Positions 24,304 through 37,705 of a stretch of 64,000 nt of DNA are shown here, one piece after another (the first letter of the stretch is position 1; the number at the start of each line of letters is the position of its first letter). The DNA comes from Rhodotorula mucilaginosa (taxonomy: Eukaryota; Basidiomycota; Microbotryomycetes; Sporidiobolales; Sporidiobolaceae), in assembly GCA_034406715.1 (NCBI GenBank), contig CP137866.1, forward strand, positions 1,240,001 to 1,304,000, read 5' to 3'. A program made the translations under genes and the position numbers. The notes beneath the pieces are model-generated. The model saw only the letters and a list, made by a program, of their open reading frames with translations, did not search any database and had not been told where the DNA came from.

Positions 24304-26275
24304 ATGCAGGTCGACACGCCCGCGAACGAGTCGCGCCCTACGCCGACTCGCCGCGTCGTCGTGCCTGCCTCGTCTCCTTTCGACCTCGACGCCCTCGCCG
24401 CGACCTGGGACCGTGAGCACTCTCAGGGCGTCTCGAGCTGGCGTGTATAGCACAACTGATGAAGTCGCTCTCGCCCTGCACGCAGCGCTCGGCCGCAACA
24501 AGATCACCCGGCTGCTGCACATTGCGAGGTCATCGCCTTCGCTCGCTGGGCCCGCCTTGACCCTCGCCCTCAACGCCATCAAGGACGCCACGCTCGACAC
24601 GCGCCTCTACGAGGATGCGTACTACCAGTACCGCACCTTGATCGACGCGATCGAGAAGGGCGAAGAGACTGATCCGCAAGCCAAGGCGTGGTACGAACAG
24701 CAGAGCGGCCAAGGCAGCTTTGCCCCGTTCGACCGCGCCTGGTTCGAAAAGGCAAAGCAAGAGGCGCACTCTGGACAGGACAGGCTCGAGATTGAACTCA
24801 AGGGTTACATGACGAACCTGATCAAAGAGTCGATTCGCGTGCGTCGCTGCCTTCCAGCCCTTCTCTTGCGCTTGACAACTTTCTGACCACCTGCTCCGGT
24901 TATTCTCAGATGGGACATCGCGACCTCGCTCGGTTCCAGTACAAGGTTGGCGATCTCCAAGGAGCCGTCCGCTCGTACACGAAAAGTCGCGAGTACGGCA
25001 GCACGAGTCAGCACATTCTCGAGATGTCTCTCGGAGTCATCGAGGTACGCCTCTGGCACTCTCACGCCCATTCGTCTTTCGGCAAAAGTCCTTGTTCTGA
25101 CCCGCGCTTGAACCATTCCCGGCTGGACAGGTCGCGCTCGACATGTCGAATTACGCCTTCATCCGCACGTACGTGGCCAAAGCCGAGTCCGCCCTCGAGG
25201 CTTATGCCGCCAACAACAACACGGCCAAGAAGTCTGCACCGGTGAACCTCCCCGGCATGGTCGCGCCGGCGCAGGACCCGGTCGAAGCCGCCAAGGAGCG
25301 CGAGCGCAAGATCGTCCAAGAACGGCTGCTGGTGGCGGCAGGAGTCGCGCACCTCGGCTTGGGAGCTTACGATCGGGCGGCGTACGCATTCACGGACGTC
25401 GGAACCGAAGCCCTGAACAGCAACGTCTCGCATGTGAGTGGTCAACCTTCATGAGCATAAACTGAGAAGGAGGATCCTTACGTGTCCACCCTGCAGTTCA
25501 TTCCGCCAGCCGATATCGCCCTGTACGCGACCATTACTGGGCTGGCGTGCTTCTCGCGCTCTGCGCTCCGCTCGCGCGTCCTCGAGAACCCGAATCTCCG
25601 CCCGTTCTTGGACCTCGAACCCTACCTGCGCGACATCGCTCGCGCGTTTTACGACAACAAGTTCAAGACTGGCCTCGACCTCTTGGACAAGTACCAGGTG
25701 CGTCGCTTCCTCGTCACGAAGATGGGACACCATGTTGCTTGTACTGACCGCGCGCCGACTCGATGGTCTCTCTCCCCGCCCCGCAGGCTCGCCTTCGCCT
25801 TGATCTCCACCTCGGCCCGCACATCGACGACCTCCTGACCTCGATCCGTCAACGCGCTCTCCAGTCCTACTTCAGCCCTTTCGCCTCCGTCTCGCTCGAG
25901 CGCATGTCGGACGCGTTCGGTTGGTCACCCGAGGTCATGCAGGTCGCCGTCGTCGAGCTGATCCAGTCCGGCGCGCTCAAGGCGAGGATCGACTCGGCCA
26001 AGGGGATTTTGGTCGCCAAGCGGGTCGAGCCAAGGGTTGAGGCGTTCAGGAACGCGCTGGAACAGGGAGAGAAGATGCAGCAAAAGGCGGCGGCGAGTCA
26101 GCTCAGGCAAGTCTTCCGAACACGAAAGCTGCCCGCACTTTCGACCAGAAGGACTGACACTATTGGACATTGCAGGATGAAACTGCTGCAGAACGAGATT
26201 GTCGTCAAGGCGAAACGGTCTGGTGGTGGTCAGCGCGAACAGTACGACGACCGCCCTCCGCTCGTCATCGACTGA
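24304..26275 (+). CDS. CSN1: COP9 signalosome subunit 1
   Basis: CSN1/GPS1 is a PCI-domain scaffold of the COP9 signalosome, which removes NEDD8 from cullins. Exons: 24304..24412, 24486..24838, 24910..25044, 25131..25433, 25497..25697, 25787..26106, 26176..26275; 506 residues. Family traits are FDLDALAATW near the N-terminus, helical repeats (LYEDAYYQYRTLIDAIEKG, MGHRDLARFQYKVGDLQGA), ITGLACFSRSALRSRVLEN, LEPYLRDIARAFYDNKFK and the PCI winged helix (SYFSPFASVSLERMSDAFG, then SGALKARIDSAKGILVAK). The last intron (26107..26175) has a GC donor; no GT alternative keeps the C-terminus sensible. The first intron's acceptor has an alternative at 24450 that would not keep frame with exon 1. It sits 298 bases after the hydrolase stop. 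Confidence 0.95.
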
Positions 26276-26695
26276 GTCAGCTGTTCGACGTAATGCATTT
26301 CCCCGAGTCGAGTACTGCAACCCGATCGCTTGTTACGCTTGTACCCTCACAACGCGGTTGCTTGCCCGCTGGACTCGAGCCGCGATCTTCTCCCCGTGCT
26401 CTGTTCTCGTGATTCCAAGTGGACCTTCTCAGGGAGCCTTTCGTTTCGCCATCACAGCCAGTGTGTCCGCCCGCCGTTGATCCATTCATTCCCATGCCAT
26501 TTTGAGAGAAGGCCGCGCTCCATAGCCATCAGGTTCTGCTTCTGGAAGAAATCGAGATGAAGCGGCGGTGACGTGGCAGGTCGAAGTCGTCAGCGACTCG
26601 CTCGACTTTGTCGCGCAGCGAACGTCTCCGAAAATGCGCATCGCTCGCTCCTCTTCCACTCTGCCAAGCTAGCACCACCGAGAAACGCTATAGAC
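26276..26695. other. Intergenic, CSN1 3' flank and aldo/keto reductase promoter
   Basis: A 420-base gap between two plus-strand genes. No coding exon, RNA gene or strong inverted repeat was seen. Confidence 0.6.
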
Positions 26696-28048
26696 ATGGG
26701 TGGTACGTGAACCCTCGCAGCGGGCATAAAGCAAGAGATCGCTGATCACTCCTTCGCAGCCGAACATGCCGTCGCCTCGCCTTTCACGCTCTCGTCGACC
26801 GTCCGGTTGCGCAATGGAGCGCAGATGCCTCGCCTTGGATTCGGCGTCTTCCAATCCACCAACGCAAAGGCTTCGACCGCGCATGCGCTCGCGATGGGCT
26901 ACAGGTGAGCCCACTCCTCTTTCGCTGCCCCACCTCCACTTCGTTCGATGACCTTTCGCTGACAAAATACGCGCTCGCGGACAGGCATATCGACTCGGCG
27001 CGCTATTGTAGGCAATCATCCGAGACTCTGACGGTCAGCGGGTCCGCCTGACAGCTGGGCGCATTTCGGCAGACCACAACGAGGAGGAAGTCTGCGCTGC
27101 GGTCAAGAAATTCAACGAAGCGATGCCGAACCAGGGTAACGGCAAAGTCTGGCTCACGACCAAAGTGATGGGCAACGAGCACGGGACGGAGCAGACCCGG
27201 AAAGCCGTCGACGAGAGCGTCGCGATCGCCGCCAAGTACGGCTTGAAGTGGGTGAGTCTTGCTTTTCGTTGCGGATTTGACCGGCGCACACGGGTCGCAA
27301 GAAACTGACAGCTGTGTCCGGATACAGGATCTGTTCTTGCTACACGACCCGACGGCTGGCAAGCAGAAGCGCCTCGAGGCTTGGAAGGTGCTCATCGAGA
27401 AGCGCGACGCTGGCGTTCTGCAGTCGATCGGAGTCTCCAACTTTGTGAGTCCAGCTCTCGTCCTCGCGCGAACTCGACTTGACGTGCCAAGACTGACCAA
27501 TGGGCTTTGGTACCGACAGGGCGTCGAACACTTGAAGCAAATCAAGGAAGCCGGCCTCGAGACTCCGGAGGTGAGACTTTTGACCTCTGAGGAGGTTCGA
27601 ACGACTTTACGCTGACATTCAGCCCCATCATTTTCCAGGTTAATCAGATTGAGCTTCACCCATTCGCGCAGCAGAAGCCTATCGTCGAATACTGCCAGCA
27701 AGAAGGCATCGTCGTCGAGGCGTACTGCCCGATCCTGCGCGGGCAGCGCTTCGACGATCCGACTCTGCAAAAGCTCGCAAAGAAGCATGACGTTTCCGTG
27801 CCGCAGATCCTCATCCGGTGGTCGCTCCAGAAAGGATTCGGTGAGCCGTTCAATCGCCTGCGTTGAGATGGGAAAGCTCACGCAATCGCTCCGCAGTGCC
27901 GCTCCCGAAATCGGACACGCCAGGACGGATCCAGGCGAACGCGGATCTCGAGAACTTTGAACTCGACGCTTCCGACATGCAAGACCTCGACGCGCTCGAC
28001 GAAGGAGCCAAGGGAGCCATCTCGTGGAACCCTGTCGATCGCCCGTAA
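26696..28048 (+). CDS. Aldo/keto reductase (AKR3/AKR5-like, 2,5-diketogluconate-reductase type)
   Basis: Eight exons: 26696..26702, 26760..26904, 26985..27007, 27073..27251, 27328..27444, 27520..27570, 27639..27840, 27897..28048; 291 residues. The first coding exon is only seven bases (Met-Gly plus one base), and the third is 23. Catalytic tetrad elements are visible: HIDSARYYHNEEEV (Asp and Tyr), VWLTTKV (Lys) and DLFLLHDP (His). Other signatures are RLGFGVFQS, SIGVSNF, VNQIELHPFAQQ, EAYCPILRG and the NADPH-binding LIRWSLQKGF then VPLPKSDTPGRI. Length is normal for AKRs. It differs in family from the reductase at 5311..6731 and is not a duplicate. Its stop codon lies 48 bases from that of the convergent PEX3 gene. 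Substrate unknown. Confidence 0.93.
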
Positions 28049-28096
28049 TCGCGCGTGCATGCAAAATGCGAATTGGAGAAGTTACAAAAAGGACCA

Positions 28097-30623
28097 TTAT
28101 AAAGCACAGCTGGTCCGTAGATCATCACGATCCCAGCTTCCGTACAGCACAGCACAGAACTCCCGCAATTCCCGCACGTCCTCGAGAGCCTGTTCATGGA
28201 GAGCCCGAACTTTAGTATGCGGGCCGCGAAGCAGGAAGAAGAAATGACTCACTTCGACAAACTCGTTCCCGTTCACCCCGCTGCTCAAGACACCTCTCTC
28301 GACACCGGTAGTCCCAGCGAGCTTGGTCACGAACGGCAACAAGCTCGCCAACCTCGTCGTCTTCTCGCTCACATCCTCGAATCGTGCCCCGCGGTCCCCA
28401 TCTCCGCTCGGCGTGGAGGCATTCCCAGTGAAAGCGGGCTCGAGTCGCTGCAGCAACAGAGCAAAGAGCGCGTCGAGCGAGAGGGCCCGCACGAGTGCCG
28501 CGTCCGGCGAGTCGAGCGTGTCTGAGGTTTCGTGCAGAAGGGTTCGCAAAGCCGGTGGGATTGGATCCCGGCGATGATGGCGAGGTGGCGGCGTGCAAGG
28601 CTGAGACGGAGGGAAGTCGTGCGAGCTCGAGCTGGACGCGGCGGGTGGTGATGCTGGCGGCGAAGGGACGTAAGAGCCTCCGGCGATGAGCGTTTGCAAT
28701 TCGAGGTCGAACGTAGGAGGGTGCAGCGCCGCGGAGAAGCTGTTGGACGTGTAAGAGTGTCAACAGAGAGGTTCGCAAGCTGAGTGAGACGACGCAGACT
28801 TACTCGAAGAGGGACCCGTCCTCGTTTCGCTCGACTCGCCGACGGATCTCACCAAACAGCGCCCCGAGTTCGCCGTATACGAGCGGAGCTTTCAAGCCCA
28901 TCCTGTAAGCGAATGTGACTTATCAGTCAACGCACACTGGAAGGCATCCACGAATCGTCTCGCTCGAGAGGAAGCGAGACGATGCGTTCAGGATACGCAT
29001 TCGCGGAACGGTGACTCACGGTCCGACCACCGCTTCGACCGCTTCCTCGACTCGTTTCTCGACCAGTTTCCACCCCTCGTGCAACAGCCACCAGCTAAAA
29101 GTCAGGTACTTGCGCTCGACGTCCCTCCTTTGCTCGTCCTCGTCTTCGGCCGTCAACGGCAGCTGCTTCGCATCGTACAGTGCCCGCTCGAGGTCAACAT
29201 CGCCGTCGAGGTCTGTTTCCGCGGAAGAGGGTTTGGTTGCTGTATCGGGTCCATTATGCAGCCGTTTGTGTCGCGGCGGAGACGGGCTTCGAGGCGGCAA
29301 GGTGGACAGGAGTGACGAGACGTAGCTCGCGCGGCCGAGGAGGGCGAGCTGGACGTGCGTCTGCAGGGTCAAGAGAACAAGAACATAGATCGAAGTGACG
29401 AGGCGAGTGAATGCTGTTCGGGGAAGCAGGGGGAGGGCGCCCCGGTCAAGGTCAGAAATGGGCCGAATCGACCATAGACCGCAAAGAAGCGACGTACAGA
29501 GGGTTTTGATCTCGTGCCAGAGTTCCGCCTTGGTCTTCTTTGGCAGCGCTTCCTCGACTTGCGGACTCTGCGCCACCTCGTCCGACTCTGTTCTCGCGTT
29601 CCCCTCAACCTCCTGATTCGCCGTCCGCGGCTTTTCGCTGTCCTTCTCGACCTGCTCCACATCCTTCTTTACCGCCCCGGCCGGCAGATCATCTGCACCG
29701 TTTTCCGCGCTCGGCGCATTCTCCTTGACGATTTCGGCCCAGCTCTTGCCGACATTGGCGAGACTTTCCGCGTCGTGGACGGACTCGTGCGCGCCCGGGC
29801 CGTTCGACGTCGGCGAGCTAGCTTCGTCCAGCTTTTCGGCGACAGTATGACCGTTCGGGAGGCTGGGAAAGTCTTCTGGTGCGGGAGCGGAAGGAGTGGC
29901 GGTGGGTGCTGCTTCGACAGGGTTTGGTGGCGGGGAGGGAGAAGTGGCCGGAGCGAAGCGAGGTTGGAAGGCTGGCGCTGCGGGGTTGAGCGACGGTGGC
30001 GAGAGCGCAGACGGACTTTTTGCCGGTTGAGGAGCGGGTAAGGGCGGAGACGAGGATCCGTTGATGGGTGCAGGAGCAACTTTGCCGTCATCGACCTGGG
30101 CGGCCGCCGCGGTCGCTGCAGTTTCCTTGGAGGATGGTACCGTAGCGGTCCCTTCTGGTGACTGCACAGACTGAGAGCTCGGGGTCTCTTCTGCCGCCTT
30201 TGCGCGCTCGTCCATCTCCTGCTTGGCAACAGCGGCAGCAGCAGCTCGAGTTTTCTCCTCACGTTCTCGCTTGGCAATGTCGGCAAGCTGGCGACTGCGA
30301 GCCTCGACATCAAGTTGCTCCGAGAGTTGAGTCGCCAAGGTCGGTGCGAGTGCGAGGACTGTAAACTCGGCGTCCTGCAAGGCGAGTCCGAACCGGTTCG
30401 CGAGGCTGTTTCGGACGGCCGCTTGTCAGCCTCGTGTCTCGGTTCCAGTGCGGCGATGCCGGGAAATAACTCACTCGTACTTCTCGGCTGCCTCTTTCCT
30501 GGACGTTTCTGCCCCCTGCACGAGCATGTTGACGGCGTATTTGCCAACGAGCCAGGCTCCTCCGATCGTCGTCGCAGTGTAGGTGGCGAACCTGCGGGCG
30601 CGCGTCGAAGTCGCCTCGCTCAT
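28097..30623 (-). CDS. PEX3: Peroxin 3, peroxisomal membrane biogenesis factor, with large disordered insert
   Basis: PEX3 anchors PEX19 with its membrane-protein cargo at the peroxisome. Minus-strand exons: 30475..30623, 29498..30405, 29020..29413, 28804..28902, 28253..28739, 28097..28189; 709 residues, against roughly 370-450 in most PEX3. The N-terminus (ARRFATYTATTIGGAWLVGKY) is the expected membrane anchor. Conserved parts include AEFTVLALAPTLATQL, KTKAELWHEIKTLS joined to FTRLVTSIYVLVLLTLQTH, VQLALLGRASYVSSL, TFSWWLLHEGWKLVEKRV, and the tail RLASLLPFVTKLAGT. The extra length is an Ala/Pro/Ser-rich stretch at residues about 123-335 plus a shorter Pro/Ser segment after YVPSPPASP. The last intron (28190..28252, 63 bases) is in frame and free of stops, so it could be retained. 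Confidence 0.92.
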
Positions 30624-31558
30624 GATGTGGGCCAGCATCTCGCTCGTGCTCTATACCTCGGCGGGTCGGCTGGGCGAGAACGAGAAGCCGAGAGTCGACT
30701 CGAGTGGGGAGGGAGGCGGTTGCCCTCGAGACCCAGCCGTGTGTAGTCGCAGCAGCGCGTGGGTGGGAAGGCTACTGTCCGTGAGCTCGTTTGTAGGTTG
30801 CAGCTGTTGCGCCTTCACACGTTTCACGTACAGCGACAGTTCGCAACTGCGCTCCGGCTTGCGAGAACCGGCGCGGCTTCTTCGCCGCCCGCACTTCCTC
30901 CTGTTTCCCCTGACATCGCAAGAGTGACTATATAGCAATTACACCACAATCAGGACTACTTTCTTGTAAGCATGGAGAACTGTTCGATGAAGTGGGTTGT
31001 AGGGGAATGCATGCGCGGGCAGCGCCCGAGGCAGATTTATCAGAGATAAAGACAGCTCGGCCGGATTACGAAAGATCACGCACTCGTTGCGGGATCAGCG
31101 TCGGAGTCTCGCAAATCTTTTGCACACAAGCACAGGGTGGACATCGTATAGGAAGGCGAAGGTGATGCGAGGCAAGGCGAAAGTCGAGCTCCTGAGTCCT
31201 CCGCCAGCCCAACTGAGGCAGGGCAACTGATTAAAACGACTCTTTGAGATTATTCCAGGAAAACGAGACGAGAGGGACCGCACGCAGATACGAGTCGAGG
31301 CAGAGGAGAGAGAGAGAGAGAGAGAGAGAGGGAGACGACACGACTTTGAGGATGAGAAGAAGAGTGTCCGATATTAAGGAGAGACGAGGGTCAGCGAGCG
31401 GGTAAGGGGGGATCGTGACCGGTGGGTGATCAGGGCGTAGGTAGTCAAAGGTGGGAATTTGTACGGTGTAGGGTTGTAGGCCGACCGGAGGGTTCGGGTG
31501 GAGGGACCCACACGAAAACAGTCAGAGAAAGTTGGGAGGAGCGAGTCACTCGCGCGCT
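30624..31558. other. Intergenic, PEX3 upstream and wall-protein 3' flank
   Basis: A 935-base gene-free stretch between two minus-strand genes. It contains a GA dinucleotide run (31306..31331) near the 3' end of the wall-protein gene and an AT-rich CTATATAG at about 30928..30935, roughly 300 bases before the PEX3 start. Nothing else could be supported. Confidence 0.55.
31306..31331. repeat. (GA)n microsatellite
   Basis: About thirteen GA units in the 3' flank of the minus-strand wall-protein gene, where they may be transcribed as a CT tract. Confidence 0.9.
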
Positions 31559-33052
31559 TTAAGCGAGGAGGGCGACACCGACAGCGGCGACACCAGCGAG
31601 ACCGGACATGCCGAGCTTGCCAGCGCCCGAGGTGCCGCTGGCCGACGCCGACGGGGCAGCCGACGAGGCGGTGCCCGACGCGCTGCGCGAAGCCGACGAG
31701 GCGCTCTGGCTCGCCGAGGCCGAGGCAGCCGAGGTCGAACTCGCCGACGAGGCGGACGAGACGCTCGACGAGACGGACGAGGCGGCGGACGAGGCGGAAG
31801 GAGCGGCGGACGAGGCGGCGGAAGAGGCAGCAGAGGAGGCCGAGCCGGATCTGTGCGAGAAGGGGCGGTCAAAAAAGTCAGTCAAGTGTTCCACTTGGAA
31901 GCTGAAGCGTCCAGGGTGGACAAACGTACCCCGACGAGATGAGGCTAGTGGACGACGGAGCGGACTGCGACTCGGTGGCCGAGCCCGACGAGGCGAGGCC
32001 CGACGAGCCGCTGACGCCGAGGCACGAGTCCGAACCGGCCTGGATGGTGACCGGGGCAGTGGCGGCGGTGGCACCGGTCGAGTCGGTCAGGGTGAGGGTG
32101 ATCGACGTGCCGGCGGCGATGTTGACAGTCCAGGTGAACTGGGTGTCGGTGGTCGGCTGCGCGCCGAGGACGGCGAGCGGGCTGCATGTAACGCAACGAG
32201 ACGTTTAGCACGAGCACGAGAGGAACAGTGCCCGCGTGGCCCAAGGTGATACAGCTGAAAGGACCAGCAGTCGGGGCTGCAACTTACGTGCCGGAGAGCT
32301 GGCCGCCCGGAAGGACACGGACCTGCATGTCAGAAGAGATCGAGGTCAATTTCGTTGTCCCTCGCTCTCGGGAAGGTCACGAAAGTAGACTGACGTAGTA
32401 AGGGGCGCTACCGCCAGCCCAAGTAACAAGGTACGGCTGCACGCAGATTCAAGAGGCGGGTGAGTCGACTCGGTAGATAAGCCGACAATACTCGGCCAAA
32501 GAAGACGGACCTGGCACTGGTAGAGCGCAGTCGGGGTGTTGATAATGAGGTCTGCAGGGGGGCGGCAAAGCGGCGAGTTTGTATTTGGAGTCAGTTGCGA
32601 GTGTTTTGGGAAGGAGGCGCCGGTTTTTTGCATTGATAAGCCGAGCGGCCTCGTTGCGCCTCATAGGCCGGCGGAGACTGGCTGCAACTGCCGTAACCTC
32701 GTATGTGCAACACCGTAGCCCCCCGACGCTGTAAAGCGAGGTGTATAGAGGAGACCGCGAGCATGCCGAGGCGATCCGATTCGATCTTCGGACCTTGTTG
32801 AACGAACCGCACGGCGCCGTCCGTGCACCGTGCAGGAGGAACTCCAGCGACCCCCAGTGCCCGCTCACGCCTTGAGAGGGCGTAGCGGTGCCCGTATCGA
32901 GAGCCGGGCGAAGCGGCGCCGTGCGCGGTTCGACGAGGGCAACGAGGGGAACGTCGGAGGGTGGGGCAGACGAGAGATTACGCACTCGAGGTCTGAGCGA
33001 GCGCGGTCGAGACGGCGGCGAGCAAGGCAGCGGCGGTAGCGAAGGGACGCAT
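31559..33052 (-). CDS. Ser/Ala-rich cell-wall protein with Kre9/Knh-type N-domain, probably GPI-anchored
   Basis: Minus-strand exons: 32986..33052, 32511..32551, 32395..32436, 32288..32322, 31930..32181, 31559..31850; 242 residues. Residues 1-19 (MRPFATAAALLAAVSTALA) form a signal peptide. The next ~110 residues (NLIINTPTALYQCQ, YLVTWAGGSAPYYVRVLPGG, TQFTWTVNIAAGTSITLTL) match the Ser-Thr-rich GPI-anchored membrane protein/Kre9-Knh beta-sandwich common in basidiomycete wall proteins. About 90 residues of Ser/Ala spacer follow. The end KLGMSGLAGVAAVGVALLA is a short hydrophobic GPI-attachment signal. A secreted, glycosylated wall or plasma-membrane location is inferred. The first intron (32552..32985) is 434 bases, several times longer than any other in the window, and falls just after the signal peptide. 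Confidence 0.9.
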
Positions 33053-33671
33053 ATTCTCAAAGTGTCTCTGGTCACGGGGGTATCGTGCGGAGGGAAACAG
33101 CTGAGAGGGGGGAAAGGAGGAGGGAGAGAGAGCTGAGAAGCTGGCGGAGCGACGACTGCGAGCCCAGCGACGCCGCGCGCGTGTCTCATCGAACTTTTCG
33201 CCACCTTTCTCCTTCCGGCCAGCCACCGAGGCCGCTTCTCCGCGCCAAGCTGGCCAATCCGTGCCCCATACATAGTACTCCTTGCATACTGTAGCCCCTT
33301 CGCTCGAAAGCGTTCACAGCTTGCGCCCCGCCCCTTGGAACGAGAGTGTATACTTGGAGCCGCATCGCACCGCCGCAGCTTCTCGACGCTGCTTTTGGGC
33401 ACACACGACTCGGCTTCCGCTACCGACAGCAATCTTCAAAAGAACCCACTTCGGAGAGGGATTGCAAGTCCTTGCCGAGATCAAGGTCGCCCGCATGCCG
33501 ACCCAGCAGTCTGCCGCGAGCGACCGAGCGCAGGCGCACGTGCGCTCCAACTGCGGTCGGTCCCCTGGCACGCTCACCACCTCTCGGACCACCAAGTCTC
33601 ATGAAACGCATCCCGATTTGTACGACGAGTACAATTGAGGTACACATGCCAGAACGCAAGTGCGTCCCCGC
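33053..33671. other. Intergenic, wall-protein promoter and DDX41 3' flank
   Basis: A 619-base stretch between two minus-strand genes. No exon is supported. It contains the 12-base perfect palindrome GCGCACGTGCGC at 33534..33545, which has a CACGTG E-box at its centre, about 480 bases before the wall-protein start. Confidence 0.55.
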
Positions 33672-36596
<2,925 letters not shown>

Positions 36597-37705
36597 GGTG
36601 TCTGGCTGCAGGCAAGGTCTATTCGTGACCTTCAAGTGATGTCAAAGAGGCAGAAGGGTCGAGACTGATGAAACCGTCGAGGGTTCGCTTCTGCCCCGAC
36701 CGCTCTCAACCCAGCTGCAGGAGACTCTTACGATCAGAGAATGCGCCATTCAACAATACGTCAACCCGGACTTGGCCCACGCTGGAAGAGCACTTCTACC
36801 CGGTTACCAGTCATCGCCGAACTGGACATCGACCAGTTTTCTCAACGGCATGGACTGCAGCAGCTATAGACGCTCACTGCTGAGTGAAGCATCTCGGATG
36901 CACATGTCAAGCTCGTGTATACTCAAAGACAGGCGCCTGCTGCTGCCTCGATGACCAGCACCCTCGTCATGAGTGCCCTTCATCCCACACGACGACCTTT
37001 GCTCTCTATTGACGCGCCGAGCTCTGCTCTGGGTGCGGATTTGCACAAGTGCTCGCTCTCTTTGACCCCCGAGCTGTGGACCAGAGCTGTCCTTCCTGAC
37101 GCGGTGGCACTACCCCGCCGGACGCCGTCGTCTTGTGCGCATTCAAGGGGCAAACAGGACTGCCCGCGACTCTGGATCTACTGCGCGAAACCGGCGAACT
37201 GGTGATCACCAGACAGACTGTCCGTCTCCGGCCAGCCGTCGTCGCTCAGGAACCAGCGATATCCCTGCTCACACGGCTGCTGGTCGATTCGTCTCGCACT
37301 GTCCCTCCCTCGGCCGAAGGGCTTCCGGAACGACAGAAAGTCCATTCACCGCGGTTGCTTGCCCTACGCTTGGTCTCGTGCTCACGTTCGGTCCGCCCCA
37401 CTGTGTAGCCAAGGGCTGGAAGAGAGGGAGAGAGGTCTCGTTGAAACCAATTCAATTGAAACACAGAGCAAACGCTGACGATGATGATCGGATATGTAGC
37501 AAGACTCGCCTTTTTCCCACTGCAAGTCGGCTTGTATTTGGCTCAGAGCTAGCGCAGGCGGCCGGTCTCTAGACCTGTACCAATTCTACACGGGCCGAAG
37601 AATTTTTTGCGCGTGCCGTCGAACTGTCAAGACCTCACTTCTTGTCAGCACCGTCCACCGAGAGTGCGCAAGTCGACGTCAGGGCGCTATACGACAGCGC
37701 GCACA
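36597..37705. other. Divergent intergenic region; contains unexplained open frames
   Basis: This 1109-base gap lies between DDX41 (minus) and the mitochondrial protein gene (plus). Plus-strand frames at about 36975..37205 and 37133..37408 show some coding-like composition (for example GLPATLDLLRETGELVI), but they are in different frames and I found no splice solution joining them. I list no gene here. Confidence 0.4.

Noticed and set aside
5311-28048. The two aldo/keto reductases as a duplicated pair
   Set aside because: Their motifs and lengths differ (AKR8-like versus AKR3/5-like) and their intron positions do not match, so they are unrelated members of the superfamily.
31532-31942. Plus-strand Gly/Arg-rich open frame resembling an RGG protein
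   Set aside because: Antisense of the Ser/Ala-rich spacer of the wall-protein gene, whose splicing and signal peptide are coherent.
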